A DNA stretch of 41,544 nucleotides from Bacillota bacterium. GTDB lineage: Bacteria; Bacillota; Clostridia; Lachnospirales; Lachnospiraceae. Shown in pieces: positions 1 to 9,223 of the stretch. Positions within the stretch are counted from its first letter, which is position 1. Each line of letters starts with the position of its first letter. The stretch is from assembly GCA_023441965.1 (NCBI GenBank), contig JAEZNB010000094.1, positions 1 through 41,544 on the forward strand. Direction: 5' to 3'. The notes beneath the pieces are model-generated. The model saw only the letters and a list, made by a program, of their open reading frames with translations, was not told the DNA's origin and did not search any database. Position numbers and translations under genes: made by a program.

Positions 1-1
1 G

Positions 2-109
2 CAGAAGACAGACAGCCAGGGCAATACCTTCCAGCTGAAGGCCGGAGATATCGTAGTTTACTATACGGATAAGAAGTTCCGTGATGATTACCAGGGAAAG
101 CTATACTAG
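2..109 (+). CDS. C-terminal end of an unknown protein (partial)
   Basis: An open frame enters from the left edge and gives 35 residues before a TAG at 107-109. The tail contains FQLKAGDIVVYY and ends in YQGKLY. It reads like the last beta-strands of a soluble or extracellular domain, but I do not recognise the family. The start lies outside the window. The only support for coding is the open frame at the edge and plausible protein composition. Confidence 0.5.
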   Translation, partial: QKTDSQGNTFQLKAGDIVVYYTDKKFRDDYQGKLY

Positions 110-493
110 TAAAGGTAAGCTGTCATAGCTTTAAGCTGACCGGAATTCTCATGCATAGGTAGCCATGGTGAAATAAATCAATATGGAAATTGAGGAATCG
201 GAAACAAGGTAATAAGTGATAGTAATAAGTGCAATTGAAGTAAAAGAGTAATCAAAGGAATCAGAGTGATAAAAGAAATCAGTGCAATGTAAGTAATAAG
301 AATGATCGTGTAATATGAGTTATAAAAGCATTAAGGGTTATCACTGTAATCAAGCAATCAGAATAGCCGGCTGCTGTCCTTCAAGATGGTAGCCGGTCTC
401 TTATTGCTGACTCAATATTTACTTGATACGCATTATGAGGGAACCGAGAGTTAAGCGATTACATCATTGCGATTGTTTGTGATTTGGGATATA
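110..493. other. Gene-poor A/G-rich stretch with one weak hairpin
   Basis: No convincing gene is visible. Between about 180 and 350 the DNA is low in complexity, with many near-repeats of AGTAATAAG and AATCAG. At 366-397 GCCGGCT and AGCCGGT can pair, followed by CTCTTATT. This could be a weak terminator for the upstream gene, but the T-run is poor. Otherwise nothing was seen. Confidence 0.4.
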
Positions 494-495
494 AT

Positions 496-533
496 GAAAA
501 AGAACACATCAGACGGTGAATGTCCGATGTGTC
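496..533 (-). terminator. Intrinsic terminator of the tRNA-Leu gene
   Basis: On the minus strand the arms ACACATCGGAC and GTCTGATGTGT pair with one mismatch around a 7-nt loop. They are followed by TCTTTTT. The hairpin lies about 50 nt downstream of the tRNA and matches its orientation. Confidence 0.8.
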
Positions 534-581
534 CTGTTAGAACTTGAGACACAGTAAAAACGTTAGTAATTACTTGTTTAC

Positions 582-664
582 TGCGGATGAAGGGACTCGA
601 ACCCCCACGGAGTCGCCCCCGGCAGATTTTGAGTCTGCTGCGTCTGCCATTCCGCCACATCCGC
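582..664 (-). tRNA. tRNA-Leu (anticodon CAA)
   Basis: Read on the minus strand this is a full class II tRNA of about 83 nt. The acceptor stem GCGGATG pairs with CATCCGC and the discriminator base is A. The anticodon stem GCAGA/TCTGC holds the loop CTCAAAA, so the anticodon is CAA and the codon read is UUG. A long variable arm and a GGTTCGAGTCC T-arm follow. The 3' CCA is not encoded. It has its own promoter at 681-709 and terminator at 496-533, so it is probably a single-gene transcript. Confidence 0.95.
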
Positions 665-680
665 AATTGTGACGAGGATT

Positions 681-709
681 ATTCTATCACAATTGCTTAT
701 ATTATTCAA
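681..709 (-). promoter_or_regulatory. Sigma-A promoter of tRNA-Leu
   Basis: On the minus strand TTGAAT is followed, after 17 bp, by TAGAAT, with a TGA just before the -10 (extended -10 type). The -10 lies about 16 bp upstream of the tRNA 5' end. Confidence 0.75.
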
Positions 710-750
710 GCAGGAAAATGAAAAACTGACGGGAATGAGGTATAACCGTT

Positions 751-1221
751 ATGACATGCAGTAAAGCACAAAGCCTGATTACTCCTTTTATCAATGATAA
801 GCTGGAGCTGAAGGAATTAGAGGAATTTATCAGTCATGTCCGCACCTGTAAGGAGTGTCGGGAGGAGCTTGAGGTATATTATGCCCTGCTGACGGCGATG
901 AAGCAGTTGGATGAGGATCAGAATCTGTCTGATGACTTCAGTCTGGAGCTTTCCGAGAAGCTGGAAAGAGAGCAGGAGAAGATCGTTCATACTAAGTTCG
1001 TTTATTTTAGGAAGAAGGGCATCATGCTTTTGATTATTCTGCTTATGACCACCTTTTTCAGCCTCCAGCACTATTTCACACAGAAGGAGAATGCCAGGGT
1101 CACAGAGAGTCGATATCAGCTTAGGATATCCTTCCGCGAGAAATACTATGAAAGCCTGAAGCAGGAAGTGAACCGGCGGATGGAGGAAATGATTCGGGAG
1201 GCAGAGAGTAGGACGGAATAA
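751..1221 (+). CDS. Putative anti-sigma factor-like zinc-finger membrane protein
   Basis: The 156-residue protein begins with a zf-HC2-like segment (residues about 1-45): an early Cys3, then H29-x3-C33-x2-C36 (HVRTCKECREE). This is the zinc-binding pattern of ZAS-type anti-sigma factors. A single hydrophobic segment at about 90-106 would anchor it, leaving a charged coiled-coil-like C-terminus (REKYYESLKQEVNRRMEEM) outside. A GAGG-containing site precedes the ATG. No partner sigma factor gene is adjacent: polA follows 98 bp downstream. The fold call rests on the Cys/His pattern and topology. An anti-sigma role is inference. Confidence 0.65.
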   Translation: MTCSKAQSLITPFINDKLELKELEEFISHVRTCKECREELEVYYALLTAMKQLDEDQNLSDDFSLELSEKLEREQEKIVHTKFVYFRKKGIMLLIILLMTTFFSLQHYFTQKENARVTESRYQLRISFREKYYESLKQEVNRRMEEMIREAESRTE

Positions 1222-1319
1222 AGATTTCGTTATCTGATCTATGACATAGGGTTATATGGAGATACACATCAGGAAAGGAGGATTCCGTAAGAGGATGATA
1301 ACCCTTACGGATAGGATGG

Positions 1320-3965
1320 ATGGATAAAAAGATTGTTTTAATAGATGGACACAGCATCTTAAACCGGGCATTTTACGGATTGCCCGATATGACTACCTCA
1401 CAGGGGGAGCATACGAATGCGATTCTGGGTTTTCTGAATATTATGTTCCGTATTCTGGAGGAGGAGAAACCGGAATATCTGGCAGTGGCTTTTGATACCC
1501 ATCATCCGACCTTCCGTCATGAGATGTTTACCGAATATAAGGGCACCAGAAAGGGTATGCCAGAGGAATTAAGAGAACAGGTGCCTGTGATGAAGGAAGT
1601 CCTTAAGTCCATGAACATCACAGTGATTGAGAAGCCGGGCTTTGAGGCAGATGATGTCCTGGGAACTCTGGCGAAGACAGCTGAGAGGGAAGGAAACCTG
1701 GTAGCTCTGGTATCCGGAGATAGAGATCTTCTGCAGTTGGCAAGTAAGAGGATTAAGATCCGTATTCCAAAGACGAAGAGAACGGGAACGGAGATTGAGG
1801 ATTATATGGAGGAGGATGTCATAGAAAAATATCATGTGACACCTGAGCAGTTCATTGACCTCAAGGGACTGATGGGGGATACCTCGGATAATATCCCCGG
1901 AGTACCCGGCATCGGGGAGAAGACAGCCGGTAAACTGATCGAGAGCTATCAGTCGATTGAGAATATCTACGAACATCTTGAGGAAATGGCTCCCGGCAAA
2001 GTGACCACGGCCCTGAAGGAAAACCGTGAGCTGGCCTTCCTGTCCAAGAAGCTGGCAACGATCTGTACAGACTGCGACCTTGGTTTTCGGCTGGAGGATG
2101 CTGCTCTGAAACAGATGTATAATGAAGAGGTTTATCTCTGGTTTAAAAAGCTGGAGTTTAAGAGCCTGCTGTCCAAATTTCAGACCGATGCAGTCAAGCA
2201 CAGCACTGGTATGGAGGAGCGCTTCGTGCTCATTGAGGATCTGCTTGAGTCGGACAAGGTATTTTCCAAGCTTGCTGAGAACACTGCCCGTCCCATCGGG
2301 TTACAGATGATTACAGAAGGAGACAAGCTGCTCGGTGTGTCCCTCTGTAAGGGTGAGGAGGAAATCTACTTTATCCGGAGTATAGGTTTTCTGACACCGG
2401 ATTATCTGATCGAGAAGGTGAAGAAGGCAGGAGAGGGTTACCTACTGTCTGTAATCGGACTGAAGGAGCAGCTGCCCTTCCTTCCCGTAACCGAGAAGAA
2501 TAATGTGTTTGATGCGGCTATCGCCGCTTATCTGCTCAATCCCTTGACAGATACCTATCATTATGATGATATCGCCAGGGACTACCTGGAGATGACCGTA
2601 CCTTCCAGAGAGGATCTTCTGGGGAAGAGCTCCTTAACAGAAGCAGAGGAGCAGAAGCCTGAGAAGCTGGTGGCCTATGGCTGCTACTCTGCCTATGTGG
2701 CCTTTCGGGCTGCAGAGAAGCTGAAGGACCTGCTGTACCGAGCAGAGATGCTCCAGCTGTTTGAGACTGTGGAGATGCCTCTGATCTATACCCTCTATGA
2801 TATGGAGGTTCGGGGAATCCGTGTGAATAAGGAGGCCCTGAAGGAGTATGGTGATAAGCTGGAGGTTGGTATTCTGGCTCTGGAGAAGGAAATCTATTCG
2901 ATGGTGGGAGAAAGCTTCAATATCAATTCTCCCAAGCAGTTGGGAGTAATCCTGTTTGAGCAGCTTAGACTACCCTTTGGTAAGAAGACGAAGACAGGCT
3001 ATTCTACCTCGGCAGACATTCTTGAGAAGCTCCAAGGAGAGCATCCGGTTGTCGCTAAGATATTGGAGTACCGTCAGCTGACAAAGCTCAAGTCTACCTA
3101 TGCGGATGGACTGGCAGTCTATATCAGAGAGGATGGACGGATTCACGGACACTTCCACCAGACCATAGCAGCTACCGGCAGAATCAGCAGTAAGGACCCG
3201 AATCTACAGAATATACCCATTCGTATGGAGCTGGGCAGACAGATCCGCAAGGTATTTATACCGGAAGAGGGCTATGTGTTCCTGGATGCGGACTATTCAC
3301 AAATTGAGCTTAGAGTACTTGCCCATATGTCCGGGGATGAGAGGCTGATCAATGCATATAAGGAAGCTAAGGACATCCACCGTATCACAGCCTCTGAGGT
3401 CTTCCATACACCCTTTGATGAAGTGACTCCGGCACAGCGCAGCAGTGCGAAGGCTGTAAACTTCGGAATTGTCTATGGTATCAGCTCCTTCGGCCTGGGA
3501 CAGGATCTGAATATCACCAGGAAGGAAGCAGAGCGTTATATAGAGAAGTATTTTGAAACCTATCCTAAGATCAAGTATTATCTGGATCGATTGGTTGCCC
3601 TGGCCAAGGTGGAAGGCTATTCTAAGACCTTATTTGGCAGACGCAGACCCATACCGGAACTGACCTCCAGCAATTTCATGCAGCGCTCCTTCGGAGAAAG
3701 GGTAGCCATGAACTCTCCGATCCAGGGTACTGCTGCAGATATCATCAAGATCGCGATGATACGGGTGAATCAGAGGCTGAAGGAGAAGGGGATGCGATCC
3801 AGACTGCTGCTGCAGATACACGATGAGCTGCTGGTGGAGACCCACAAGGAGGAAATCCCGGAGGTATCCAAGATCATGTTGGATGAGATGCAGGGAGCGG
3901 CGGAGCTTCTGGTGCCCTTAGAGGTAGATGTGAAGGAAGGCGCGAACTGGTTCGAGGCAAAATAA
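1320..3965 (+). CDS. polA: DNA polymerase I
   Basis: At 881 residues it has the usual length of bacterial Pol I, which fills gaps and removes RNA primers. The N-terminal third is the 5'-3' flap exonuclease (IDGHSILNRAFYG, GFEADDVLGTLA, GDTSDNIPGVPGIG). The middle resembles the 3'-5' exonuclease fold, but the metal-binding FDxET motif is absent (IGLQMI stands in its place), so proofreading is probably lost, as in many Gram-positive Pol I enzymes. The C-terminal polymerase domain keeps DADYSQIELR near residue 659, the O-helix region SSAKAVNFGIVYG, and QIHDELLVE near 834. It is followed 56 bp later by coaE, a common clostridial arrangement. Confidence 0.97.
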   Translation: MDKKIVLIDGHSILNRAFYGLPDMTTSQGEHTNAILGFLNIMFRILEEEKPEYLAVAFDTHHPTFRHEMFTEYKGTRKGMPEELREQVPVMKEVLKSMNITVIEKPGFEADDVLGTLAKTAEREGNLVALVSGDRDLLQLASKRIKIRIPKTKRTGTEIEDYMEEDVIEKYHVTPEQFIDLKGLMGDTSDNIPGVPGIGEKTAGKLIESYQSIENIYEHLEEMAPGKVTTALKENRELAFLSKKLATICTDCDLGFRLEDAALKQMYNEEVYLWFKKLEFKSLLSKFQTDAVKHSTGMEERFVLIEDLLESDKVFSKLAENTARPIGLQMITEGDKLLGVSLCKGEEEIYFIRSIGFLTPDYLIEKVKKAGEGYLLSVIGLKEQLPFLPVTEKNNVFDAAIAAYLLNPLTDTYHYDDIARDYLEMTVPSREDLLGKSSLTEAEEQKPEKLVAYGCYSAYVAFRAAEKLKDLLYRAEMLQLFETVEMPLIYTLYDMEVRGIRVNKEALKEYGDKLEVGILALEKEIYSMVGESFNINSPKQLGVILFEQLRLPFGKKTKTGYSTSADILEKLQGEHPVVAKILEYRQLTKLKSTYADGLAVYIREDGRIHGHFHQTIAATGRISSKDPNLQNIPIRMELGRQIRKVFIPEEGYVFLDADYSQIELRVLAHMSGDERLINAYKEAKDIHRITASEVFHTPFDEVTPAQRSSAKAVNFGIVYGISSFGLGQDLNITRKEAERYIEKYFETYPKIKYYLDRLVALAKVEGYSKTLFGRRRPIPELTSSNFMQRSFGERVAMNSPIQGTAADIIKIAMIRVNQRLKEKGMRSRLLLQIHDELLVETHKEEIPEVSKIMLDEMQGAAELLVPLEVDVKEGANWFEAK

Positions 3966-4021
3966 GATACGCTGATAAGAGTACAATGATGTAAGATAAT
4001 AAATAATGGACCGGTGATTGG

Positions 4022-4639
4022 ATGAAGGTAATCGGAATTACAGGAGGAATCGGCAGCGGTAAATCCCTGGTAGCACAGATTCTGAAGGATAAGTATCATG
4101 CATATATTGTAAATACAGATCAGATCGCAAAGGAACAAATGGAGCCCGGAGGCATCAGTTATCCGGGGGTAGTCGAATATTTCGGTACAGGGATCTTAAG
4201 CGAGGATGGCTCTATCGACCGCAGAAAGCTCTCCCAGCTTGTATTCGAGGATAAGGATAAGCGGAATATGATCAACCGCCTGACCCATCCGAATGTTCTT
4301 CTGGCTGTAGAGCGGGAGAAGGAAGAGGTCAGGGCACAGGGAGAGCATCCTTACTTTATCATAGAGACAGCCCTGATGATTGAGTCGGGTTATGCATCTA
4401 CCTGTGACGAGGTATGGTATGTTCAGGCATCACCGGAGGTCCGGCGGGAACGGCTGAAGGCTGACCGAAGCTACTCGGACGAGAAGATTGATTCCATCTT
4501 TCTTAGCCAGAGCAAGGATGAGGATTTCCTCCGACATTTTGCTATCGTAATAAATAACAACGGCGATCTTCCGCAACTGGAGGAGCAAATACACAGAATC
4601 ATAAATAATATCGGTGACGGGCAAGCCCCCGGTAAATGA
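4022..4639 (+). CDS. coaE: Dephospho-CoA kinase
   Basis: The 205-residue protein starts with the P-loop GITGGIGSGKS and carries the CoaE motifs NTDQIAKEQMEPGG, LTHPNV and FIIETALMIESG. It catalyses the last step of coenzyme A synthesis, phosphorylating the ribose 3'-OH of dephospho-CoA. It sits 56 bp behind polA and is probably co-transcribed. The ribosome binding site is weak (GGTGATTGG just before ATG). Confidence 0.95.
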   Translation: MKVIGITGGIGSGKSLVAQILKDKYHAYIVNTDQIAKEQMEPGGISYPGVVEYFGTGILSEDGSIDRRKLSQLVFEDKDKRNMINRLTHPNVLLAVEREKEEVRAQGEHPYFIIETALMIESGYASTCDEVWYVQASPEVRRERLKADRSYSDEKIDSIFLSQSKDEDFLRHFAIVINNNGDLPQLEEQIHRIINNIGDGQAPGK

Positions 4640-4652
4640 GGAAGGAATATAG

Positions 4653-4742
4653 TACAGCTGGTAGGTGTCATACGAGGATTGTATCAAATGAGGCCCGTTA
4701 AGGGGTCTTCACTGCAATCCGAAGTGATACTTACCAGCTGTA
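4653..4742. other. Long imperfect hairpin (structured RNA candidate)
   Basis: TACAGCTGGTA (4653-4663) is perfectly complementary to TACCAGCTGTA (4732-4742). With G-U pairs the stem extends inward about eight more pairs. A second stem GGATTG (4676-4681) with CAATCC (4715-4720), and an apical GAGGCCC with GGGGTCTTC, complete a roughly 90-nt rod. No U-run follows, so it is not a classical terminator. It lies just after coaE in a 252-bp gap. It could be a leader RNA, an mRNA processing site or a small mobile repeat. No other copy was noticed in the window. Confidence 0.5.
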
Positions 4743-4891
4743 GCGCATGAAGTCAACATATTCAAGAGCTTTTCCGAAACACCAAGCTGATAAAAACAAA
4801 CGTAATCTTGACAAAATACATCGAATGAGGGATACTCAGTTAGAATAAAAGGATGCCGCTAAGCGGTAGAATGAAGGATAGGTAGACTAAC

Positions 4892-5683
4892 ATGAAATTA
4901 TGCAGTATAGCAAGCGGCAGCAGTGGAAATTGCATTTATGTCGGCAGCGAACAGACCAACCTTCTGGTGGATGCCGGCGTCAGTGCGAAGAAGATTGAGA
5001 GCGGATTGCATGGGATTGACATACGACCGGATAGTCTGGAGGGAATACTGATCACCCATGAGCATTCCGATCATATCTCAGGACTTGGAATTCTTGCGAG
5101 AAAATATCATATCCCTATTTTTGCGACCCTGGAGACCATCGGGGCAATCAGGAGGATCAAGGCAATCGGTGAGATAGAGGAGGGATTATTCCGTCCGGTT
5201 AAGCCACAGGAAGCCTTCCGGATTAATGACATCCTGGTGGAACCCTTCGCAACCTCTCATGATGCTTCTAACCCGGTCTGTTATACCATGTCCTCAGAGG
5301 GTCATAAGATTGGAATCGCTACAGACCTGGGGATGTATGATGATTATATTGTTAACAGCCTTCAGGGCTCTGATTTATTGATGATAGAGGCAAATCATGA
5401 TGTGAATATGCTGATGGTGGGCCGTTACCCTTATTATCTGAAGCAAAGGATTCTGGGGGACCGGGGACATCTCTCCAATGATACCTCAGCAGATCTGATC
5501 AGTAAGCTATTAAGCCCCAGCTTACGATATATTCAACTGGCACACTTAAGCAAGGAGAATAATTATGAGGAGCTGGCCTATGAAACTGTGTGCTGTGAAC
5601 TTTCCGGCAGGGGCTGTGATTTCTCATCCTTGAACTTAAGCGTAGCCCACCGGGATGTACCATCTCCGATGGTACTATTATAG
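4892..5683 (+). CDS. WalJ/YycJ-like metallo-beta-lactamase-fold hydrolase
   Basis: The 263-residue protein opens with MKLCSIASGSSGNC, typical of the YycJ/WalJ family. It carries the metal motif HEHSDH (THEHSDHISGL) and later TSHDASNPVCY, IATDLG and RGHLSND. Family members are single-domain MBL hydrolases, and in Bacillus walJ belongs to the walRK cell-wall regulatory operon. No WalRK genes are seen here. The last residues (DVPSPMVLL) look less conserved. The 181 bp after the stop hold no evident gene. Confidence 0.88.
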   Translation: MKLCSIASGSSGNCIYVGSEQTNLLVDAGVSAKKIESGLHGIDIRPDSLEGILITHEHSDHISGLGILARKYHIPIFATLETIGAIRRIKAIGEIEEGLFRPVKPQEAFRINDILVEPFATSHDASNPVCYTMSSEGHKIGIATDLGMYDDYIVNSLQGSDLLMIEANHDVNMLMVGRYPYYLKQRILGDRGHLSNDTSADLISKLLSPSLRYIQLAHLSKENNYEELAYETVCCELSGRGCDFSSLNLSVAHRDVPSPMVLL

Positions 5684-5864
5684 CCTTATCGAGGAACTAA
5701 GGTTGGACCGAACATACAGAATAAGCCGGATACTTAGGCTTAGTCTGATTTACAGGACAAGCGAAGCGGATTTCGCACAGTCTGTTGAAATATTGAAAAA
5801 AGCTGCCTGTAAGCAAGCTTCAGGGGCAGAAATATTAGAAAATATCGAAAGGCATGGTGGATTT

Positions 5865-6137
5865 ATGAAGCGGACAGTGATTACAGTAGTAGGTAAGGAT
5901 AAGGTTGGCATTATCGCCAGAGTATGTACTTATCTGGCAGATAACAGCATCAACATTCTAGATATCTCCCAGACCATCGTTCAAGGCTTCTTTCATATGA
6001 TGATGATCGTGGATGCGACAGCAGCACCGAAGAGCTTCGAGATTATTGCTGAGGAGTTGGAGAAGATCGGTGCGGAAATCGGAGTAATCATCCGTGCCCA
6101 GCATGAAGATATTTTCGATAAGATGCACAGAATATAG
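5865..6137 (+). CDS. ACT-domain protein (UPF0237 type)
   Basis: This 90-residue protein is a single ACT domain: TVVGKDKVGIIARVCTYLAD near the start, then the LDISQTIVQGFFHM strand. ACT domains bind small ligands, often amino acids. I place the start at ATG 5865 because the ACT fold begins there and GGTGG lies just upstream; the frame is open further upstream without conserved content. It lies 16 bp before the DUF711 gene, and this pair is a conserved two-gene unit in many bacteria, which suggests joint function. The ligand is unknown. Confidence 0.9.
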   Translation: MKRTVITVVGKDKVGIIARVCTYLADNSINILDISQTIVQGFFHMMMIVDATAAPKSFEIIAEELEKIGAEIGVIIRAQHEDIFDKMHRI

Positions 6138-6153
6138 ATGGGAGATTTGAGAC

Positions 6154-7518
6154 ATGATTAATATACAGGAAGTTATCGAAACCAATAAGATGATTGAGCA
6201 GGAAAACCTGGATGTCAGGACGATAACGCTCGGTATCAGTCTCCTGGATTGCGCGGGATCTGATCTGGCCCTGGTGAATCAGAGGATCTACGATAAAATC
6301 ACCAGGATCGCGAAAGATCTGGTGTCTACCGGCAACAAGATACAGAGGGAATATGGCATTCCCATTGTGAATAAGAGAATATCCGTAACCCCGATTTCCC
6401 TGATCGGGGCTGCAGCCTGTAAGACTCCTGAGGATTATGTATCGATAGCACAAACCTTGGACAGGGCAGCCAAAGAGGTGGGAGTAAATTTCATCGGAGG
6501 GTATTCGGCTCTGGTATCAAAGGCCATGACTGAAAGTGACGAGCTTCTGATTCGCTCCATACCGCAGGCCTTAAGCTCTACCTTAAATGTCTGCAGCTCC
6601 ATCAATGTTGGCTCTACGAAGACCGGGATTGATATGAACGCTGTCAAGCTTATGGGAGAGATTATCCTGAAAACAGCGGAGCTTACCAAGGAGGAGGATT
6701 CCATCGGCTGTGCCAAGCTGGTGGTATTTTGCAATGCACCGGATGATAATCCCTTCATGGCAGGAGCTTTCCATGGAGTAACTGAGGGAGATGCAGTGAT
6801 TAATGTCGGTGTCAGCGGACCCGGAGTTGTAAAGAAGGCTCTGGAGAGTGTCCGTGGAGCCGATTTTGAGACTTTATGTGAGACGATTAAGAAGACAGCC
6901 TTCAAGATTACCCGAGTTGGTCAGCTGGTTGCCCAAGAGGCTTCGAAGCACTTGAATATTCCTTTCGGAATCGTAGACTTATCTCTGGCACCAACACCCG
7001 CAGTGGGGGACAGCGTGGCTGAAATCCTTGAGGAAATAGGCCTAGAGTATGCCGGCGCTCCGGGCACAACAGCAGCCTTAGCCCTGCTGAATGACCAGGT
7101 GAAGAAGGGTGGTGTAATGGCCTCGTCCTTCGTTGGCGGTTTAAGCGGAGCCTTCATACCGGTCAGCGAAGATCAGGGTATGATCAATGCGGTTGAAGTT
7201 GGGGCCTTGACATTGGAGAAGCTGGAAGCCATGACCTGTGTCTGCTCAGTCGGTCTTGATATGATTGCCATACCGGGTGATACAAAGGCAAGCACCATCT
7301 CCGGTATCATCGCCGATGAGATGGCCATCGGTATGATCAATCAGAAAACCACGGCAGTCCGTATTATTCCCGTGATTGGCAAGACAGTCGGTGAAAATGT
7401 GGAATTCGGAGGTCTCCTAGGTCATGCACCGATTATGCCGGTGAACCGTTTCTCCTGTGATAACTTCATTAACAGAGGCGGAAGGATACCGGCACCGATT
7501 CACAGCTTCAAGAATTAA
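6154..7518 (+). CDS. DUF711 / UPF0210 (PFL-family) protein
   Basis: The 454-residue protein matches the UPF0210/DUF711 family in length and content (LDVRTITLGISLLDC, GGYSALV, VGVSGPGVV, PTPAVGDSVAEIL). The family has been noted as related in fold to pyruvate formate-lyase-like proteins, but its reaction is not established. GGGAG precedes the ATG, and the ACT-domain gene ends 16 bp upstream, so the two are almost certainly co-transcribed. The ACT protein may sense the ligand for this enzyme (inference). Confidence 0.92.
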   Translation: MINIQEVIETNKMIEQENLDVRTITLGISLLDCAGSDLALVNQRIYDKITRIAKDLVSTGNKIQREYGIPIVNKRISVTPISLIGAAACKTPEDYVSIAQTLDRAAKEVGVNFIGGYSALVSKAMTESDELLIRSIPQALSSTLNVCSSINVGSTKTGIDMNAVKLMGEIILKTAELTKEEDSIGCAKLVVFCNAPDDNPFMAGAFHGVTEGDAVINVGVSGPGVVKKALESVRGADFETLCETIKKTAFKITRVGQLVAQEASKHLNIPFGIVDLSLAPTPAVGDSVAEILEEIGLEYAGAPGTTAALALLNDQVKKGGVMASSFVGGLSGAFIPVSEDQGMINAVEVGALTLEKLEAMTCVCSVGLDMIAIPGDTKASTISGIIADEMAIGMINQKTTAVRIIPVIGKTVGENVEFGGLLGHAPIMPVNRFSCDNFINRGGRIPAPIHSFKN

Positions 7519-7637
7519 GAGCTGATGATAAAAGCAGCATATATCCCAGCCCGCTGATTTGAGCTTACAGTATTTTCACCGAGCTGCCGGAATAGGCTTA
7601 ATAATTGATTATGAATAAGATAAGAAAGGCAAGGGTT

Positions 7638-9143
7638 ATGATGGATAAAAGCTTGGAACAACTGGATTATAAAGGAATTTTTGAGTATTTCAGTGAGATA
7701 TCGAAGATACCCAGGGGCTCGGGAAACGAAGAGGAAATCAGTAAATTTCTGGTGACATTTGCAAAAGAGCATCAGCTGGAGTATACTAGAGATGAATCAA
7801 ATAATGTTATTCTCATAAAAGAAGCTACACCGGGTTATGAGAACGAGCCTGCGATTTTGCTTCAGGGTCATATGGACATGGTCTGTGAGAAGCGAAAGGA
7901 TTCGACGCATGATTTTCTGAAGGATGGTATTAAATTAATCGTAGACGGAGACTTTCTGAGAGCAGATGGGACAACCTTGGGAGCAGACAACGGAATTGCC
8001 ATTGCTTATATCATGGCTCTTATGTCTGATGATAGCTTACCCCACCCCAGATTGGAAGCGGTTATCACTACCGATGAGGAAGTAGGAATGCATGGCGCTC
8101 ATGCCTTAGATTGCTCCGGACTTCAGGCGAAGTATATGATCAATCTGGACTCAGAGGAGGAGGGTTACCTGCTGGCCAGCTGCGCCGGAGGCTTAAGAAC
8201 GACCTGTAGCCTGCCGGTCAAGAGAATAAAACAGTACGGGAAAAGAATCAGAGTGAATATCGGAGGACTTCAGGGCGGACATTCCGGTATCGATATCATA
8301 CACAACCGGTCCAATGCAGGCAAGCTTTTGGGACGGCTGCTCTATGACCTGAGAAAAACCCATGACTTTAGCCTGATCACAGCACTTGCCGGATATAAGG
8401 ATAATGTAATCCCAAGAGAAGCCCAGGCAGAGCTTCTGCTTTCAACAGAGCATCTGACGGAAGAAGAGAACAAGGATATCAAGCAGCTGCTGACAGATGA
8501 GTTTAGCAGCTTCAATACGAAGCTGAAGGAATTGTTATCTGTCTATCAGAGGGAATTGGCAACCAGTGAGCCGGGTCTGACCATAGCAGCAGAGGACTTA
8601 GGAGATGGGGAAGCAGAACCCCTGCATCCGGTATCCTTTGAGAAGCTTCTCTTCCTGCTGATGCAAATACCCGATGGGATACAGGTGATGAGCTCGAATA
8701 TCGAGGGCCTGGTGGAAAGCTCCCTGAACTTAGGGATTTTTCATATCCTTGAGGATAAAGCGGAATTTACAGATGCTGTAAGAAGCAGCTTCGGAAGCTA
8801 TAAGACCTATATCAGTGATCAATTGAATTATCTGATCAGCTTCTTAGGCGGAGATTATGAGATACGGGCCGATTATCCGGCCTGGGAGTTCAGGAAGGAA
8901 TCGCCCCTTAGAGAGCATCTGAAGAGAATTTATCAGGATATGACCGGAAAAGAGATGAAGGTTGAAGCGATTCATGCAGGACTGGAATGTGGATTGATTT
9001 ATGAGAAGCTGCCCGGTATCGACATTGTTTCCATCGGTCCCGACATGGCCCGCGTACACACGATAGAAGAAGAACTAAGTATATCCTCCGCAGTCAGGGT
9101 ATATCAGTTCCTGGAGCGGGTTCTTAAGGAAAAAATTAGATAA
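7638..9143 (+). CDS. pepD: Aminoacyl-histidine dipeptidase (M20/PepD-like)
   Basis: About 502 residues of the M20 metallopeptidase family, dipeptidase D (beta-Ala-His dipeptidase) type. Metal-site motifs are visible in order: LLQGHMDMVCEK, LGADNGIA and TDEEVGMHGA, with LECGLIYEK near the C-terminus. It hydrolyses Xaa-His and other dipeptides in the cytosol. I chose ATG 7638 because GAAAGG lies eight bases upstream. ATG 7641 is equally possible, and the frame is open back to 7605 without a better site. Confidence 0.92.
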   Translation: MMDKSLEQLDYKGIFEYFSEISKIPRGSGNEEEISKFLVTFAKEHQLEYTRDESNNVILIKEATPGYENEPAILLQGHMDMVCEKRKDSTHDFLKDGIKLIVDGDFLRADGTTLGADNGIAIAYIMALMSDDSLPHPRLEAVITTDEEVGMHGAHALDCSGLQAKYMINLDSEEEGYLLASCAGGLRTTCSLPVKRIKQYGKRIRVNIGGLQGGHSGIDIIHNRSNAGKLLGRLLYDLRKTHDFSLITALAGYKDNVIPREAQAELLLSTEHLTEEENKDIKQLLTDEFSSFNTKLKELLSVYQRELATSEPGLTIAAEDLGDGEAEPLHPVSFEKLLFLLMQIPDGIQVMSSNIEGLVESSLNLGIFHILEDKAEFTDAVRSSFGSYKTYISDQLNYLISFLGGDYEIRADYPAWEFRKESPLREHLKRIYQDMTGKEMKVEAIHAGLECGLIYEKLPGIDIVSIGPDMARVHTIEEELSISSAVRVYQFLERVLKEKIR

Positions 9144-9223
9144 TTAACATTTATTTGACACATATGCGTTTTATTCTTCAATTGGATTGCACTAATTGAA
9201 AGGTGTTATGTAGGAGAGGTTAA

